Shown here: positions 1 to 10,289 of the stretch, in pieces
Layout: each line of letters opens with the position of its first letter
How positions within the stretch are numbered: position 1 is the first letter of the stretch
Assembly (NCBI GenBank): GCA_905221615.1
Contig: CAJNDT010005768.1
Span: 62,001 to 126,000, forward strand
DNA length: 64,000 nucleotides
Direction: 5' to 3'
From: Symbiodinium sp. CCMP2592
Lineage: Eukaryota > Sar > Dinophyceae > Suessiales > Symbiodiniaceae
Notes under the pieces: model-generated
The model's database searches: none
Seen by the model: only the letters and a program-made list of their open reading frames with translations
Told to the model about the DNA's origin: nothing
Position numbers and translations under genes: made by a program

Positions 1-1272
1 CTGCGGAGGCCAAGACTATCAGACTATCACAAGATGCCTTCCGATCTAAGGTCGCGCCTGCAGCACTACAAGTAAAGTGATAAAAGATGCGCACAGACTC
101 TTCAAATAAATGACATAAAGCGGCCTCAAGAGCCGGATGTTTGGCGGTTCTACGTTGAGCGCAGCGAGGCCTCGATGCTGCCTTCAGGTTGAGTTCAGCA
201 TTAGTTCAACAGCCGCACGGCGTTTTGACGATGTGCCTTGCGAGCATGGCCTGGCGTTTCAGGGCCAAGATTTGCAGAAAAGCTGCACGAGCCGGTCGGC
301 TGCACACATCAAGCAGAAGTTAACATCGACATGTTCGGTGAAGCAATCAAAGGCTCGCAGTGCGCACGAAAGCAAGCAGCCCCAACAACTTGGATGCGAA
401 CAGCGGGTGAGCGCTCTCAGCTCTGACCACAGTCACTTGCATGGCTTCACCACCTGACATGAAAAGCGCAGCTGTCTGAGAACCCGTTGACAGCCTCGCC
501 AGCCGCTATCGTACATGCAAGATTGGGCACGGTAGCGCGCACATGCTCGGGCCCGAACCGGAATCTAGGCGTCCATGCCTGTGACATGGGCCATTCGACG
601 GCACTTAGGATTAGCAAAACGACAGCGACGAAACTAAGCTCCCATCGTACAGAATGAGCCATCAGCACCCAATGCGATGCAGCCTTGCATCTTTCGTGCT
701 TCGCAGATCTTTATGTCGGGAAGAGTCCACGCCTATGCCTAGCGCTTGCAGCCCACGGCCTTGCCAGCAACTCGTCAGCATTTAGGCGACGGCTTTCAGG
801 CGACGAGCTGCTAAGACACCCACGGCATGACAGCAGCAGCTCTGACACCTCGGTGTGCAGTGGCAGCTTCCCTTACATGTAAGATTGTGAACCCATGCCT
901 CGGTGCCGGACATTGTCGGGACATGGTGCCGCAACGACGACAGAGGTGAACCTGCTCCTGCCGACTAAAAACAATCGATTGTATACCCTTTCAACGTCAC
1001 TCGCCTGGCAATCACCCCCGCAATGATCAAGCCCAGAACGGTTGACCTCGAACTCGTCGGCATTGCCATGGTTGCAGGAACGCACTGCAGCACTGGTCAC
1101 TGGCCCCTTTTTTTCCAGCCGACCAGCCTTCTGCCCCAAGACGCCCCAAGGCCCCCTTCAAACCGACGGTCTGAAGCCCCACGACAATGCAGAAGCGTGT
1201 TCTTCACAGATCTGGATCTTCGCATTGCCCTTCGCCAAGACGCCTCAGATCATGTAGCTGCTGAGCTCAGAC
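1..1272. other. no recognisable gene
   Basis: Only short open frames are present, in overlapping frames on both strands, and none has a recognisable domain. A run of Ts precedes 1120 but no structured element could be identified. This stretch lies downstream of the minus-strand DEK-C-like gene and may include its 3' untranslated region. Confidence 0.5.
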
Positions 1273-1987
1273 TCAGTCTGATTTACCCGGGACAATTGCG
1301 CAGCTGACTTGGCAGATGAGGCTGCGTGGCTTGCCATCGAGGGTCACTGTCAGCTTCTGCAGCGCATGGAATCCACGAGTGCCGCTGGGAAAAGTTCTTG
1401 GCGACAGCTGTATGGCATTGTCTTCAATTGTAACGTTCAACGGGGTTGTGATGTTGAACTGTTGCAATTCTTCCGGGTTCTCCGGCATCTGCTCGATATC
1501 AGGTCGAGAGTCCGGCTCAGACGCCTGGCCCATCTTTGCAGCAGCTTTGCCCATCTTCCTTTCACGTCGTTCGAGCATGTAGCGCCAATCCACGTTCTCG
1601 GCGTTCTTTCGCTTCTTGCTAATGCTCTTCGCATTCTTGGACGATGGCTTGTTCTCTTGGTCCATGATCCGTTGCACCTCTGCTTGCACCAAGTCGAGAA
1701 TCTCTGACTTCCTGTCTTGAAGCTCTGCGGATGAGATGCCGAGTTGCTCCTCGAGGGCCCCCCACATGTCCTTCATGCAGAAGCTGTGGAGGTCTCTGCC
1801 TTCCAAGATGGCCGAGATGCCCATCATCAGAGCGGCATAGTTGAAGTCACTGCCGGGAGATTGTTGGTCTCCCTCTGCTGCATTGGGTGCAGCGACTGAA
1901 GCGTCCGCCATGTGAGCTTGTTGCTCTTGATCTTGATATCCCTGAGCCTCTGCAAGCTTGCCGAGCCACAAAATGTAGCTGCGCTGA
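1273..1987 (-). CDS. last exon of a DEK-C-domain-like protein
   Basis: An open frame of about 232 residues on the minus strand ends in TGA at 1273-1275. The first ATG is at 1911 (MADASVAAP). The frame is open upstream to about 1987, where TCAG could be a splice acceptor, so this is probably a terminal exon. A helical segment from ISAILEGRDLHSF to LVQAEVQRIM resembles the DEK C-terminal domain, a small winged-helix-like DNA-binding module. It is followed by a basic, Lys-rich linker. The final ~60 residues, with FPSGTRGFHA and ending in IVPGKSD, recall a C-terminal signature seen in many dinoflagellate proteins (a serine/glycine-rich turn, then a beta strand ending in a Ser-Lys pair). A nuclear or chromatin role is inference. 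Its likely upstream exons are at 2210-2317 and 3055-3258. Confidence 0.55.
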
Positions 1988-2209
1988 GCCGTGCAAGAAT
2001 AAACCGATAATTTTACCCCTCAACTCGGACCGCCTGTGCAAACCGCGTGCTCGTGCTGGGAAGCAAGCTTTCCACGGCCGCGCCTACCAGATATAACCTT
2101 AGACGAGGCGATGGTGCACGTTCCACAACGCTCGACAAGTCTTAGCTCCGGACCACTTGCGGATGTTCCTGCTCATCACTCAATGCCTTGTCACGTCACA
2201 AGGCTACAC

Positions 2210-2317
2210 CTGGAAAATCTGCAGCGGAGGCAAATCCTTCACGCCGTCCTTGATGGATTTTCTCAAGGCATGGCACTGATCGGCAGTGCAAGCCAAAGCT
2301 TGTAAAGCCTCGACGTA
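2210..2317 (-). CDS. probable internal exon (36 codons, phase 0)
   Basis: A 108-nt minus-strand block runs from a CTTGCCAG acceptor to a CAG/GTG donor. It encodes exactly 36 codons without a stop, beginning YVEALQALACTADQ and ending PPLQIFQ. The phase and the clean AG and GT borders make it compatible with the exons at 3055-3258 and 1273-1987, so I place all three in one gene. No domain is recognised in it alone. A segment at 2340-2500 (TKQAAADIFKLLKEEW) could be another exon, but two frames compete there (the other reads KKFPEDLEKRSLLSDL), so I could not settle its structure. Confidence 0.4.
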
Positions 2318-3054
2318 CTGGCAAGTCAGCACGTCACGGCGCGCAAAGTAAGCACACATGAGCACACATGGCTTCTTTGAGGATTCTCCGAGAACATCGC
2401 CTGAAGCTCTGGCATGTCATCCACTCCTCTTTGAGAAGCTTGAAAATGTCGGCTGCAGCTTGCTTAGTGACGATCCTGGGACCAGGTCCGAGAGTAAGCT
2501 CCTCTTCTCCAGGTCCTCGGGAAACTTCTTGCACATGCCCCATACTACATGCTAAGCTGGACCCGGAAAACAACCTCCGCGACGGCGACGCTGCTGGTGG
2601 GTTCGCTTTTGGAGGTGGATCCGGACCTCACTCTGCCAGCTGCATACCAGGTTGATCCAGCTTCTTGCTCGGGGCCAGGCCGCAGAACATTCAGGTGGGA
2701 ATCGACATGCCAACAGCCTGCCTCTCTCCAGATTCCATTCACTCTGTCAGCTGTCAGAGGCTGTCAGTATAGTGCGGACGCCTCCCCGTGTAGCGCTGCC
2801 ATCAACCGCGGACAAAAGCCATGCCTTCGGCAGGCACCCACCAAAATACAGTTGAAAAATGTAAATAAACAGTAAAGTGGAAGATAAGCACACGGTCACG
2901 ATCCCAGGCCTAGATACAGAACTTGCTTCTGGCATGACCTCGATGCTTGAGTAGAAAGCACGCCCGCTCCGACGCCAAGATTGCGAGACTCCGCACGCAG
3001 TAATTCGCACTTCAGTCTTGGCCAGCCACAAAGCAAACAATGCCCCCTCCGCAC

Positions 3055-3258
3055 CTGGACCACTGATGTGTAATCATTCTCGCGAAAAGATGCATCAAAG
3101 TAAGGTGCCAGCACAGCTTCGATGGCTGCCCACAGCGTTTCTGGCATGATCTCCTTCCCAGCTGAAGGATTACGCGCAACTCCTACAGCACACTGCAATT
3201 CATACTTGACTTGCTGGTACAGCGTGTCTTGCCTCCAAATCAAAAAGTATGGCCGCAT
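3055..3258 (-). CDS. probable first exon, unidentified protein
   Basis: This starts at a real ATG at 3258 and stays open for exactly 68 codons to a CAG/GTGCGG donor (MRPYFLIWRQ to NDYTSVVQ). Ending in phase 0, it fits the downstream exon at 2210-2317. The sequence is mixed helical with no recognised motif. An acceptor-like GGAG at about 3233 leaves open that the ATG is internal and the exon shorter. Assignment to the DEK-C-like gene is inference from strand, spacing and phase. Confidence 0.4.
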
Positions 3259-3259
3259 G

Positions 3260-4595
3260 GAAGCTTCGTCCCAAGAAGCTGGACTTTTGTACCTACATGT
3301 CGTGCACTGTGAAATTTATTCGGAACACGAACCAAATTACGAGTAAAAAGATTGCGCGCCTGTCCGAAAGCCCATGTCGTCAAACTAACTTCTGGCAGTG
3401 CAAGATCACCTGCTGTGTCTCCAAAAGGTGTAGTCACCCAGCACACACCTCGCAATCCTGCAGGCTTGAGCCTGCAGCCGCATGTCGGCCTTGGCATCCA
3501 GTCTGTCCCCACAACTTCCGTGCAAACCCCTCCCGGTGCAGCATTTTTTGAAAGCTGAGGCCCCTGGCTGCACAAAAGGAGCCGACTAGCATCACAAAGG
3601 CCGGCAACTCGAGCGACTAGAGCCCTGCAGCGAGAAGGTTCACCAAGTGCGTCGTTGCCTTGCATGTGTGCTGCTGGCCTCCGAGCTGGCAGCTCTCTGT
3701 CGCAGTGGCTCACCTCCATCTGCAAAAGCATGCAAAAGCACGCCGTTGATAATCGTTGAAATTTCCTTGTGAAACCTCAGCTGAGCCCCTCACAGCGATG
3801 CACAAACGGTGCCGCTTGCGAGCTTCAGCCTGTCCAGGAATGGCCCGGCGGAGACCAGCAGGGAACACTCGCCAAAATCAACAGCACTGCCTCCTTACCC
3901 CGAAACTCCTGGACTGAACCCGGAAAATGCTTCTCGATTCAGCCTGCGCCTCTAAGCCTGTAAGGTCCTCTTCATCCTCGGGTTTGCCTTAGCATCTACG
4001 CCTCTGAACCTTTGCGGCTAACCCTCTCCTCCAACACAAATCATTCTCCATGGTGGTTTAAGCCCAATCTGCTAATAAGTGCTCTCATCTGCCAAGTAAG
4101 TCCCGAACGCTTGCAAATTTCAATGTGCTCAGGTGCATGTATAGCTTGCAAACCGCATAAACCTGTCAGCCTCCCGGCAAGCTTGGAACCTCTCAAACCT
4201 TCACTTCTGAGCGTTTAGGAATTTGCCGTGATCACCTGACTGCAAACGCAACAAGCACTGCTTTCCAGAACAATCCACGTGTGTCAATTGGCGGGCTGAG
4301 TTTCTGATCAGAAATCCCAGAACATTTGATACATTTTTTTTCTTTTTTCGAACCATTTTTCCACCGTCAAGCGCGGTCTTGCCAATGAGGCTCACGAGTT
4401 TGATGTTCTTGCACCAGACTCCGTGCTTCTTCAGGAAACAACCCAAACTTCCCACAAGCTTTCACGCCCCTCGAATCATGTTAAGGACGTTAGTGCTAAG
4501 CCCTCACGGACACAGGCACATCAGTAACACACAAAAAACGGAAAAACTATGCGTTTGTGTTCACGAGTTTTCCGCCTGCATGACGCATCGCTCGC
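3260..4595. other. no recognisable gene
   Basis: Several frames are open for 80-160 codons on the minus strand, for example 3240-3731, but none shows a domain and the opposite strand is open as well. A T-rich run with CTTTTTTC lies near 4335-4350. I see no repeat or RNA gene here. Confidence 0.4.
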
Positions 4596-4599
4596 CCCG

Positions 4600-5480
4600 C
4601 TGCCTCGGCGAAGTCGAGCACTTCATCTCGCGCCAGGCGCCCACCACCGTCTCGTCCAGGCGGGGGCGGCTGCTACGCGCTGCACCAGGCACGTTGGGCT
4701 CGGACGCGCGCCAAGTCTCTAGCGAGCCGCTGCGCTGCTTCGTTCGCCCCGCAAATCTCGGAGCCGAGTGCGAGGAGCGAACTGAGCTTTGCGGCAGGCC
4801 GTTTGCTTGCGCTGCTCGGCAACAACCCGCAGCATGGTGCCGTTATGTGCGGGCGTGCAGCGTAGCGGCGTGCCCGCTCGGGTCAGCGGCGATACACGGG
4901 TCGCATCGCAGTATCTCCACATAGGTGCTGCTGTAGATGGCCGAGTCAAGGCGGCGTCGGCGTTTGTCGTCCGGCGCAGAGTCCCGTCCAAGGGTGTCAA
5001 GCCGTTATCCCCAGCCTGACTGAGGCCGCAAACTGGAACGAGGCCGGCAAGCGGCATGGTGGTGACCCTACAGGAATCGACGGCGGCACCGCAGCCGTGT
5101 GCGCGCTACATCTCTGGGGAGCGATTTGCGAAAGCAGCCGCAGCCGCCGCGGTCAGAACTGCGCCGGCGTCGCCAGGTACACATTTGTTGCAAACACAAA
5201 CCAAACGGCCGCACCAGAGACACTGCAGCGCGCGGTGTTGACTGCGAACGCAGCACGGCCAAGGGGTTGACAGCGGTCTCGCGGAAATAGGTATAGTGAA
5301 GCAAACGCGGGAACCGTGGTGCTGCCAACCCAGGCCGCACGCGCCAGGTTCAGACAGGTCGCATTGCGCAGGGCGTGTGGCCTGCCCATCTGGTGCTGTC
5401 AGCGGCCGCCTCCTCAGCAAGTGCACACAACCGGCGACCGAAGCTGGACCCATCGAGGCGCCGGGTGCGCAGAACATGAA
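4600..5480 (-). pseudogene. RT-family retroelement remnant E (C-terminal part)
   Basis: Read on the minus strand, the block keeps the order of the C-terminal half of the same retroelement family found at 6.3-7.9 kb, but jumps frame repeatedly. In order: GWQHHGSR and TYFRETAVNPLAVLRSQ (about 5390-5220), KRRRRLDSAIY (about 4960), LALGSEICGANEAAQ followed by LARDLARVRAQRA (about 4770-4700), and RRWWA near 4650. In this family these segments follow the reverse transcriptase. Copy A has LGSEVGGRWN where this copy has LGSEICGAN. No frame stays intact, so this is a dead fragment. Confidence 0.6.
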
Positions 5481-5989
5481 GCGTGTGTCCAGTACACTCC
5501 GGGAACGGCACTGCTAACCTAGGCCTTCCGAGTGCGCAAGCAGAAAAGCAGTCGGCGTGCTGCAGCGACCTGAGGGTCTGCATGGGCAGGCTTAGCCACA
5601 CGGCTTTCGTTTCGAACCTTTTTACAGTCATTACCGTCTACACCGTCTCACGCAGCCAGCATTTGCTACCACGCAGCAAAACGCAACCATCAACGCTGCC
5701 CGCATACAACATGTCGTGGCCACGCGCATAGCTGGCGGAAAAGTGAAGTGGCAGGATACGCAATAGGTGATCGTCTCGCGGCGCGGCACACGCGGCAAAG
5801 ATGAGCCACGCGCGTTGAAGGTCAGGCAGCAGCGACGACGAGCGGATGGGGGTACCCGTGGCGACGAATCCGCAAACTCGGCTTCAGGGGGAGCGGGGAG
5901 CAGGCCCTCCAGCACGGTTGCCTGGCCGCTGTTAGTCCTTGCCGATGCGAGCTCCAACTAGATTGGTGGAGGTTGTAAAAACGCGGACA

Positions 5990-6350
5990 CTCTTGGCAGG
6001 TGCAAAAATTGTGCAGTGAAAAAAAAGAAAAACAAGAAACACACCTACTCCGAACTCTGCAATTCCGGATCCTGCCGCCTCGTCGTGCAACTGGCGGCAA
6101 AAGGTGCGCCGAAGTTGTTACTTTCCTCCGACTCCTTGCCCCTTGCCGAGCCCGTTCTGCCCCCACCACTGCATTTTTTGTTTCCGCATTTTTCCGCCGG
6201 CCGGAAGTATCTGGTCCCTTCGTCACCCAGGACCTACTGGGCCGAGGCGCAGGGCTTGCCGCGGACCTTCGCTAGGACCGCAAGGGCAAGCGGCTCTGGC
6301 CCTCAGAGGCGGCAAGCTGGAGGACTCCGTCGAGCGGCGGGCCTTCGCCG
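5990..6350 (+). pseudogene. RT-family retroelement remnant F, opposite orientation
   Basis: On the plus strand, HTYSELCNSGSCRLVV (about 6040-6095) is followed in another frame by EVVTFLRLLAPCRARSAP (about 6118-6165). Together they match the conserved 'TYPEL...RLVV...EV..F' C-terminal block of the retroelement family, which occurs on the minus strand elsewhere in this region. It is therefore a short, frameshifted copy lying tail to tail with remnant A. The upstream plus-strand sequence (5500-5980) shows only weak hints of the same element. Confidence 0.5.
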
Positions 6351-7890
6351 GCTGCAGCGGTTGCAGCTAGGCGCCGCCGAAGGCAGTACTGGCGACTGCC
6401 TGCTGCACCGCAACCGAGAGCAGGCTCCACCAACGCCTGGCCCATGGTGGCGGCCGCGCGTACGGCTGGGGGAGCGCGGTACGCCTTCAGACACACCAGA
6501 TCTCGCACAAAGCTGCGGGCCTGGGCATTCCAGCGGCCGCCCACCTCGGAGCCTAGCACGACGAGCGTCTGCGGCCCGCCGCGCGTACGTTCCGGGTACG
6601 CGGCGTGCTCGCGCCGCCGGCCACTCGCAGTACGGCCCCGTCCACGGCCGCTGCGCTTGGCTGTGGGTGCCGTACAGGACGAGGTCGAGCCTGCGGCGGT
6701 CCTGCGCTCCGACATGCGGGGCGGTGGTGTGAGCCAACCATTGTTGTGGGACGACTTGCCCTTCCGATCCCATCGCTTCACGTGCAACCCGCACCCACGC
6801 CCGTTCCGATCCTGGCCCGCCTGGCGAGGAGGCCTGTGCGTGGGCACGCGAGAGCGTGATCGCCGAAGCCGTCAACGCCTCAAAGCGATCTGCATGGCGG
6901 GCGGTGGGAGCGTGGTCGCCGGCTCAGTCGTGATCGCAGCGAGCCCGCTTGCGGTCCGGACTGGGAGCGCAGGAACGCATGGGAACTGAGAGGCATGTCG
7001 GGCAGGAGCGTGCGCTCGCGGAGGTGAGTGTTGAGTGTTCGCGTCGCGCCCTTCTGCCATCCATGCGGCCAGTCTCCGGGCCCTGCGTCGTCAGCCGGGG
7101 GTGCACGTGCCCCTTCCAAGAGGGCGAGCCATGTGGGCCTCAACTGCCTCGCGAAAGCAAGCGGGGTCTCGGCGCGCCCCGCCCTCCAAAGCCTGTTGAC
7201 ACTGTCTCGCGAAATCGAATGCGCGGGCATGCATGACAGGCAGCGCGTCTGCCCAGTAGGCCGTCCAGGGCCGCCCGTGCGCTCTGGGACTGTAATGACA
7301 TAGAGGTCATCGAGGAAGGCCAGCAAGGCGTCATCGCGGTGCAGCTTGGACGCGGCGTGACAAAGCGCATCGTGTTGGCCGAGCGCGAACAACGCTGGGG
7401 CAAGGGCATCGCCGTGTTCGCACCCCTCGCCTTGTGGCATGCCCCCGTGGCGTCCCACCAGCAGTAGCTGGAGGGCTGGCCGTAAAAAAACCTTACGAAG
7501 GTTCCTCTCCTCAGTGACGTTTTAAAGTTTTTGCCCACCCATCGGCCCATATCGGCCCCAGCTCCTCTCGCCAACCGCATGCCTCGTCATGCGTTTCTGC
7601 ACTTCCGTAGCCTGGCCGTGGATTTGGCCGACAAGCACAAGGATCGCGTGAACAGCAAAAACGTCTCGGGTCTACAAAAAAAACTGGCAAATGCTGAGCG
7701 GTACACAGCTCTTGCACCGTGCAGCCTGCCGCCTTGCACGTGCTGACCTCTCGCCTCCCGTGTTACCTGCTTTGCGCGTTGGCCGGATCGCACTGCAGAA
7801 ACCCAACGGACGAGGCGTCCGCGCCCTATAGTTGTTGGTGACGTCCTTCGGCGCCTTGTCGGCCGCACATTGGCCCAATTCATCGCCCCA
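6280..7890 (-). pseudogene. RT-family retroelement remnant A (RT plus C-terminal domains)
   Basis: This is the best preserved copy of the decayed family. On the minus strand, in order across several frames: QVTREARGQHVQ and GARAVYRSAF (about 7780-7700), FVRFFYGQPSSYCWWDA (about 7480-7430), the RT motif B-like CEHGDALAPALFALGQH (about 7420-7365), the catalytic FLDDLYVIT (about 7310-7285), and WPHGWQ near 7080. Then come LLPDMPLSSHAFLRSQSGP, AWVRVAREA (about 6790), RRRLDLVLYG (about 6695) and LGSEVGGRWN (about 6540). The RRRLDL/CDATLVS-type segment after a zinc-like region would fit a restriction-like endonuclease as in R2-type elements, but that is inference. Frameshifts around 7420, 7250 and 6870 make it non-functional. 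Confidence 0.7.
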
Positions 7891-7899
7891 CGCTTCAGG

Positions 7900-8720
7900 G
7901 ATGGCACCGCAGCCCTTGCCCGCGCCTCGCGTGCCGCTACGGAGCGCGACAACCTCGATGCGCCGTGCATTGCCTACCGGCACATCGACGCTCATGTCTG
8001 CGACCGGATGTTGCAGCCGACCCCGGCGCCAGCCTCCCAGCACAGCAGTGTGCTCGAGGGGCAAGGGCGGGTCACCAGGACCCGAGAGGTGGCACACGCG
8101 GAGCGGTGGTCACCGAGCGGGTCTAGCTGCCCCCAACACCTGCTTCTGCACGGCGCTAAAGGCTGTGGGAGCTTCAAGTGGCGCAGCAGAAGGACGTGAA
8201 ACAACGCATAGGAATGGTGACATCGTGCCGCATAAGCGAAGGGCCCAGCCTGGGTAAGGAGCAACGCACGAGAGGGCATTTGGGGGACGGGGACGGAGGC
8301 GCAGCAGGCAAACCAATCCGGAGCAGCGAAGCAGTCACACAGGTGCTCGCGTGCGTGGACCGCAGCGGTAGTACAAGGCAAGATTCCTTCACCGCGCAGC
8401 GCCCTCGTGAGAGGAGTGACGGTCAGAGCCGGCGCAGTGCAGACCTTGGGGAAGGTAGGCTGCCCGGACGTTGGGAGGGGTGAGGGGAGTTTCAAGCACA
8501 AATAAGCTGGCGAGGCATTGGGGGTTGGCCGCATATGGCCGAATCATGGTCTGCGACTGGAGCAGTGGCCACGCAGCTTGCAGATCATCGATGTGGGGGA
8601 TGCGCTGCAAAAGATGGTCTTGCTCGGCAAGTTTGATCTGGAGATGGAGCGCGAAGCCGGCATCGTGGCCGGGAGCGGAGCCTCGCACGGTGAGGCGCTG
8701 ACGGTCAGGCGGGAGGTTAT
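7900..8720 (-). pseudogene. RT-family retroelement remnant C (post-RT region)
   Basis: The minus-strand order is RQRLTVRGSAPGHDAG, LLQRIPHIDDLQAAW (about 8615-8560), ALLLTQAGPF, FHVLLLRHLKLPQPL (about 8205-8160), the Cys/His segment CRSRCWGQLDPLGDHRSAC (about 8155-8100), and DVPVGNARRIEVV (about 8000-7960). These correspond to the thumb and zinc-binding regions downstream of the RT palm. The C-x3-C ... H-x3-C spacing would fit a zinc knuckle. No palm motifs belong to this copy. Its 5' edge meets remnant B abruptly near 8720, and its 3' edge runs into remnant A near 7900. Confidence 0.6.
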
Positions 8721-9990
8721 TGATGATGACCTCGATGCGGCGGTCATTCTATGGGGAAGGGGCGACACAGAGGTCCCGCACTATGACAGTGGTTGCGACA
8801 CTAGCGCCGGTTTCACCGCACACACGTGCTGCAGCACGCTCCAGTAAGGCACCTAGCGCGCAAAACTCCAGAGCAAGGCATGGCATGGCATGGCGACGTT
8901 TGCGGCGACGGTACGCCGCAGTGAGGTGCTGGGGAATGTTCGGGAAAGTTCGGGAGAGACACGCCTGGCCGTGAAGATTCGTGCTGCGAAAAGGCCTGCC
9001 TGCGCGTCCAAGCCGATGCTGCCCTCATGATCGAGCTCCCGGAGGATGCAGCGGAAGCAAAACCCATCGACGGCCCTGAATCCGGGACGCTGCCAACCAC
9101 ATGTGTTGTCGAGTTGGGGCTCATCGTCCGTATCGCACGGAGCCGACGTATAAGTCAACAGCTTCAACCAGGACACAGGGGCAAAGGCACGAGCGAGGGG
9201 GAGCGACTGCAGAACGAAGTGTGTCGACAAGTGCGTGCGCATCCCATGAAGACCAACAGGCGGCTGGGGCATGGTGCGCCGTAGTGCGGAGTTTTAAGCA
9301 CAAGGCAAACTGGAACCGGAAAACGGCACTAGCCCAGTGTGCGCCAGGGCAGGTGAGCGCTGCATCAGTGCATGCCCTTGTGGTTGAAAGATGCTTCATG
9401 CGGGAAGGACCTGAGCGCAATTTGCGCTCGCACGACCGGAGCAGCCCGCCGATCTGAGTGTCGTGCATGGCCGCGAAAGCATGCAGGAGACAAGCTTGGC
9501 GAGCGAGCGACCGTTGCAAGTGCGACCCGATGAAGGCCGGACTGCCGATTGGGACGCCCGAGGAAACGAGGCCGCGGTTCGAGGCTTAAGGCCAGGTTCC
9601 CGACCCACACCTGCGACTCGGGCACGAGCTGCAAGACTGCAGCGGCAGGACTCCGGCCACATTCCAAACGCGTGTTTTGGCATTCAGACACAGTCGGGCC
9701 GTTTGCCACAGCTCCTCGAGACGGCGGTAGAGCAGCGCAACCCGGTCGGGTGAAGCAAGGATGTACACATCAACAAGGTATGCAAGCGCTTGCTCGGTGG
9801 GCCCGTGGAGCGTAAGCGACCAAGAAGAGTGCCGGCGTCAGAGGGTGCCCTTGTTCCCCACCCTCAGACTGGGTGATGCGGTGCCATTGATCTCCGCCGC
9901 ACCAAAAAGTACACAAACTCCCGCATGCACCAGCGCGCAGGGGGCCACAAGGGGGACAAGGCCGGAGAATCCCGCACTGCAAGGAGCATC
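8720..9990 (-). pseudogene. RT-family retroelement remnant B
   Basis: The minus strand shows, in different frames, GGEQGHPLTPALF (about 9880-9840, RT motif B), YILASPDRVALLYRRLEE and LNAKTRVWN (about 9765-9670, after motif C), FAAMHDTQIGGLL (about 9475-9430), and LRTTAHHAPAACWSSW (about 9300-9250). It continues with ILRELDHEGSIGLDAQAG (about 9040-8990) and LLERAAARVCGETGASVAT (about 8850-8790), ending at DRRIEVI near 8725. The FLDD core itself is not legible. Multiple frameshifts and stops show long decay. The block order is collinear with remnants A and D, so it is a separate insertion rather than a duplication of part of A. Confidence 0.6.
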
Positions 9991-10289
9991 GACTCGCAGC
10001 TTACAGAGTCATACACGGGCGTAACATCCACAGAAACATTCGTAAATTGTGAACTTGTTGTTAGTCAGCTTGCTTGCGGACTTGCAAAGTATGATTTTTG
10101 CGGTGTGGTCCATCTTTTCCTTTCCACTGTTTCTTCGTGAAGACACGTCTGTCGCGACCGTCCACGTCACGGTCCCCGTGTGTGTCCCCAAAACCACAGC
10201 AATAGACTACGCCATGCGGCTGGCCGGGGCTGCTTGTGTCAACCAGGACGTTGCAAACGAGTGGTTCTGTTCCATCAACGTTGGCCGTG

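Noticed and set aside
3240-3731. 163-codon minus-strand frame
   Set aside because: Contains no known motif and extends past the better-supported first exon at 3055-3258. It may be upstream untranslated sequence.
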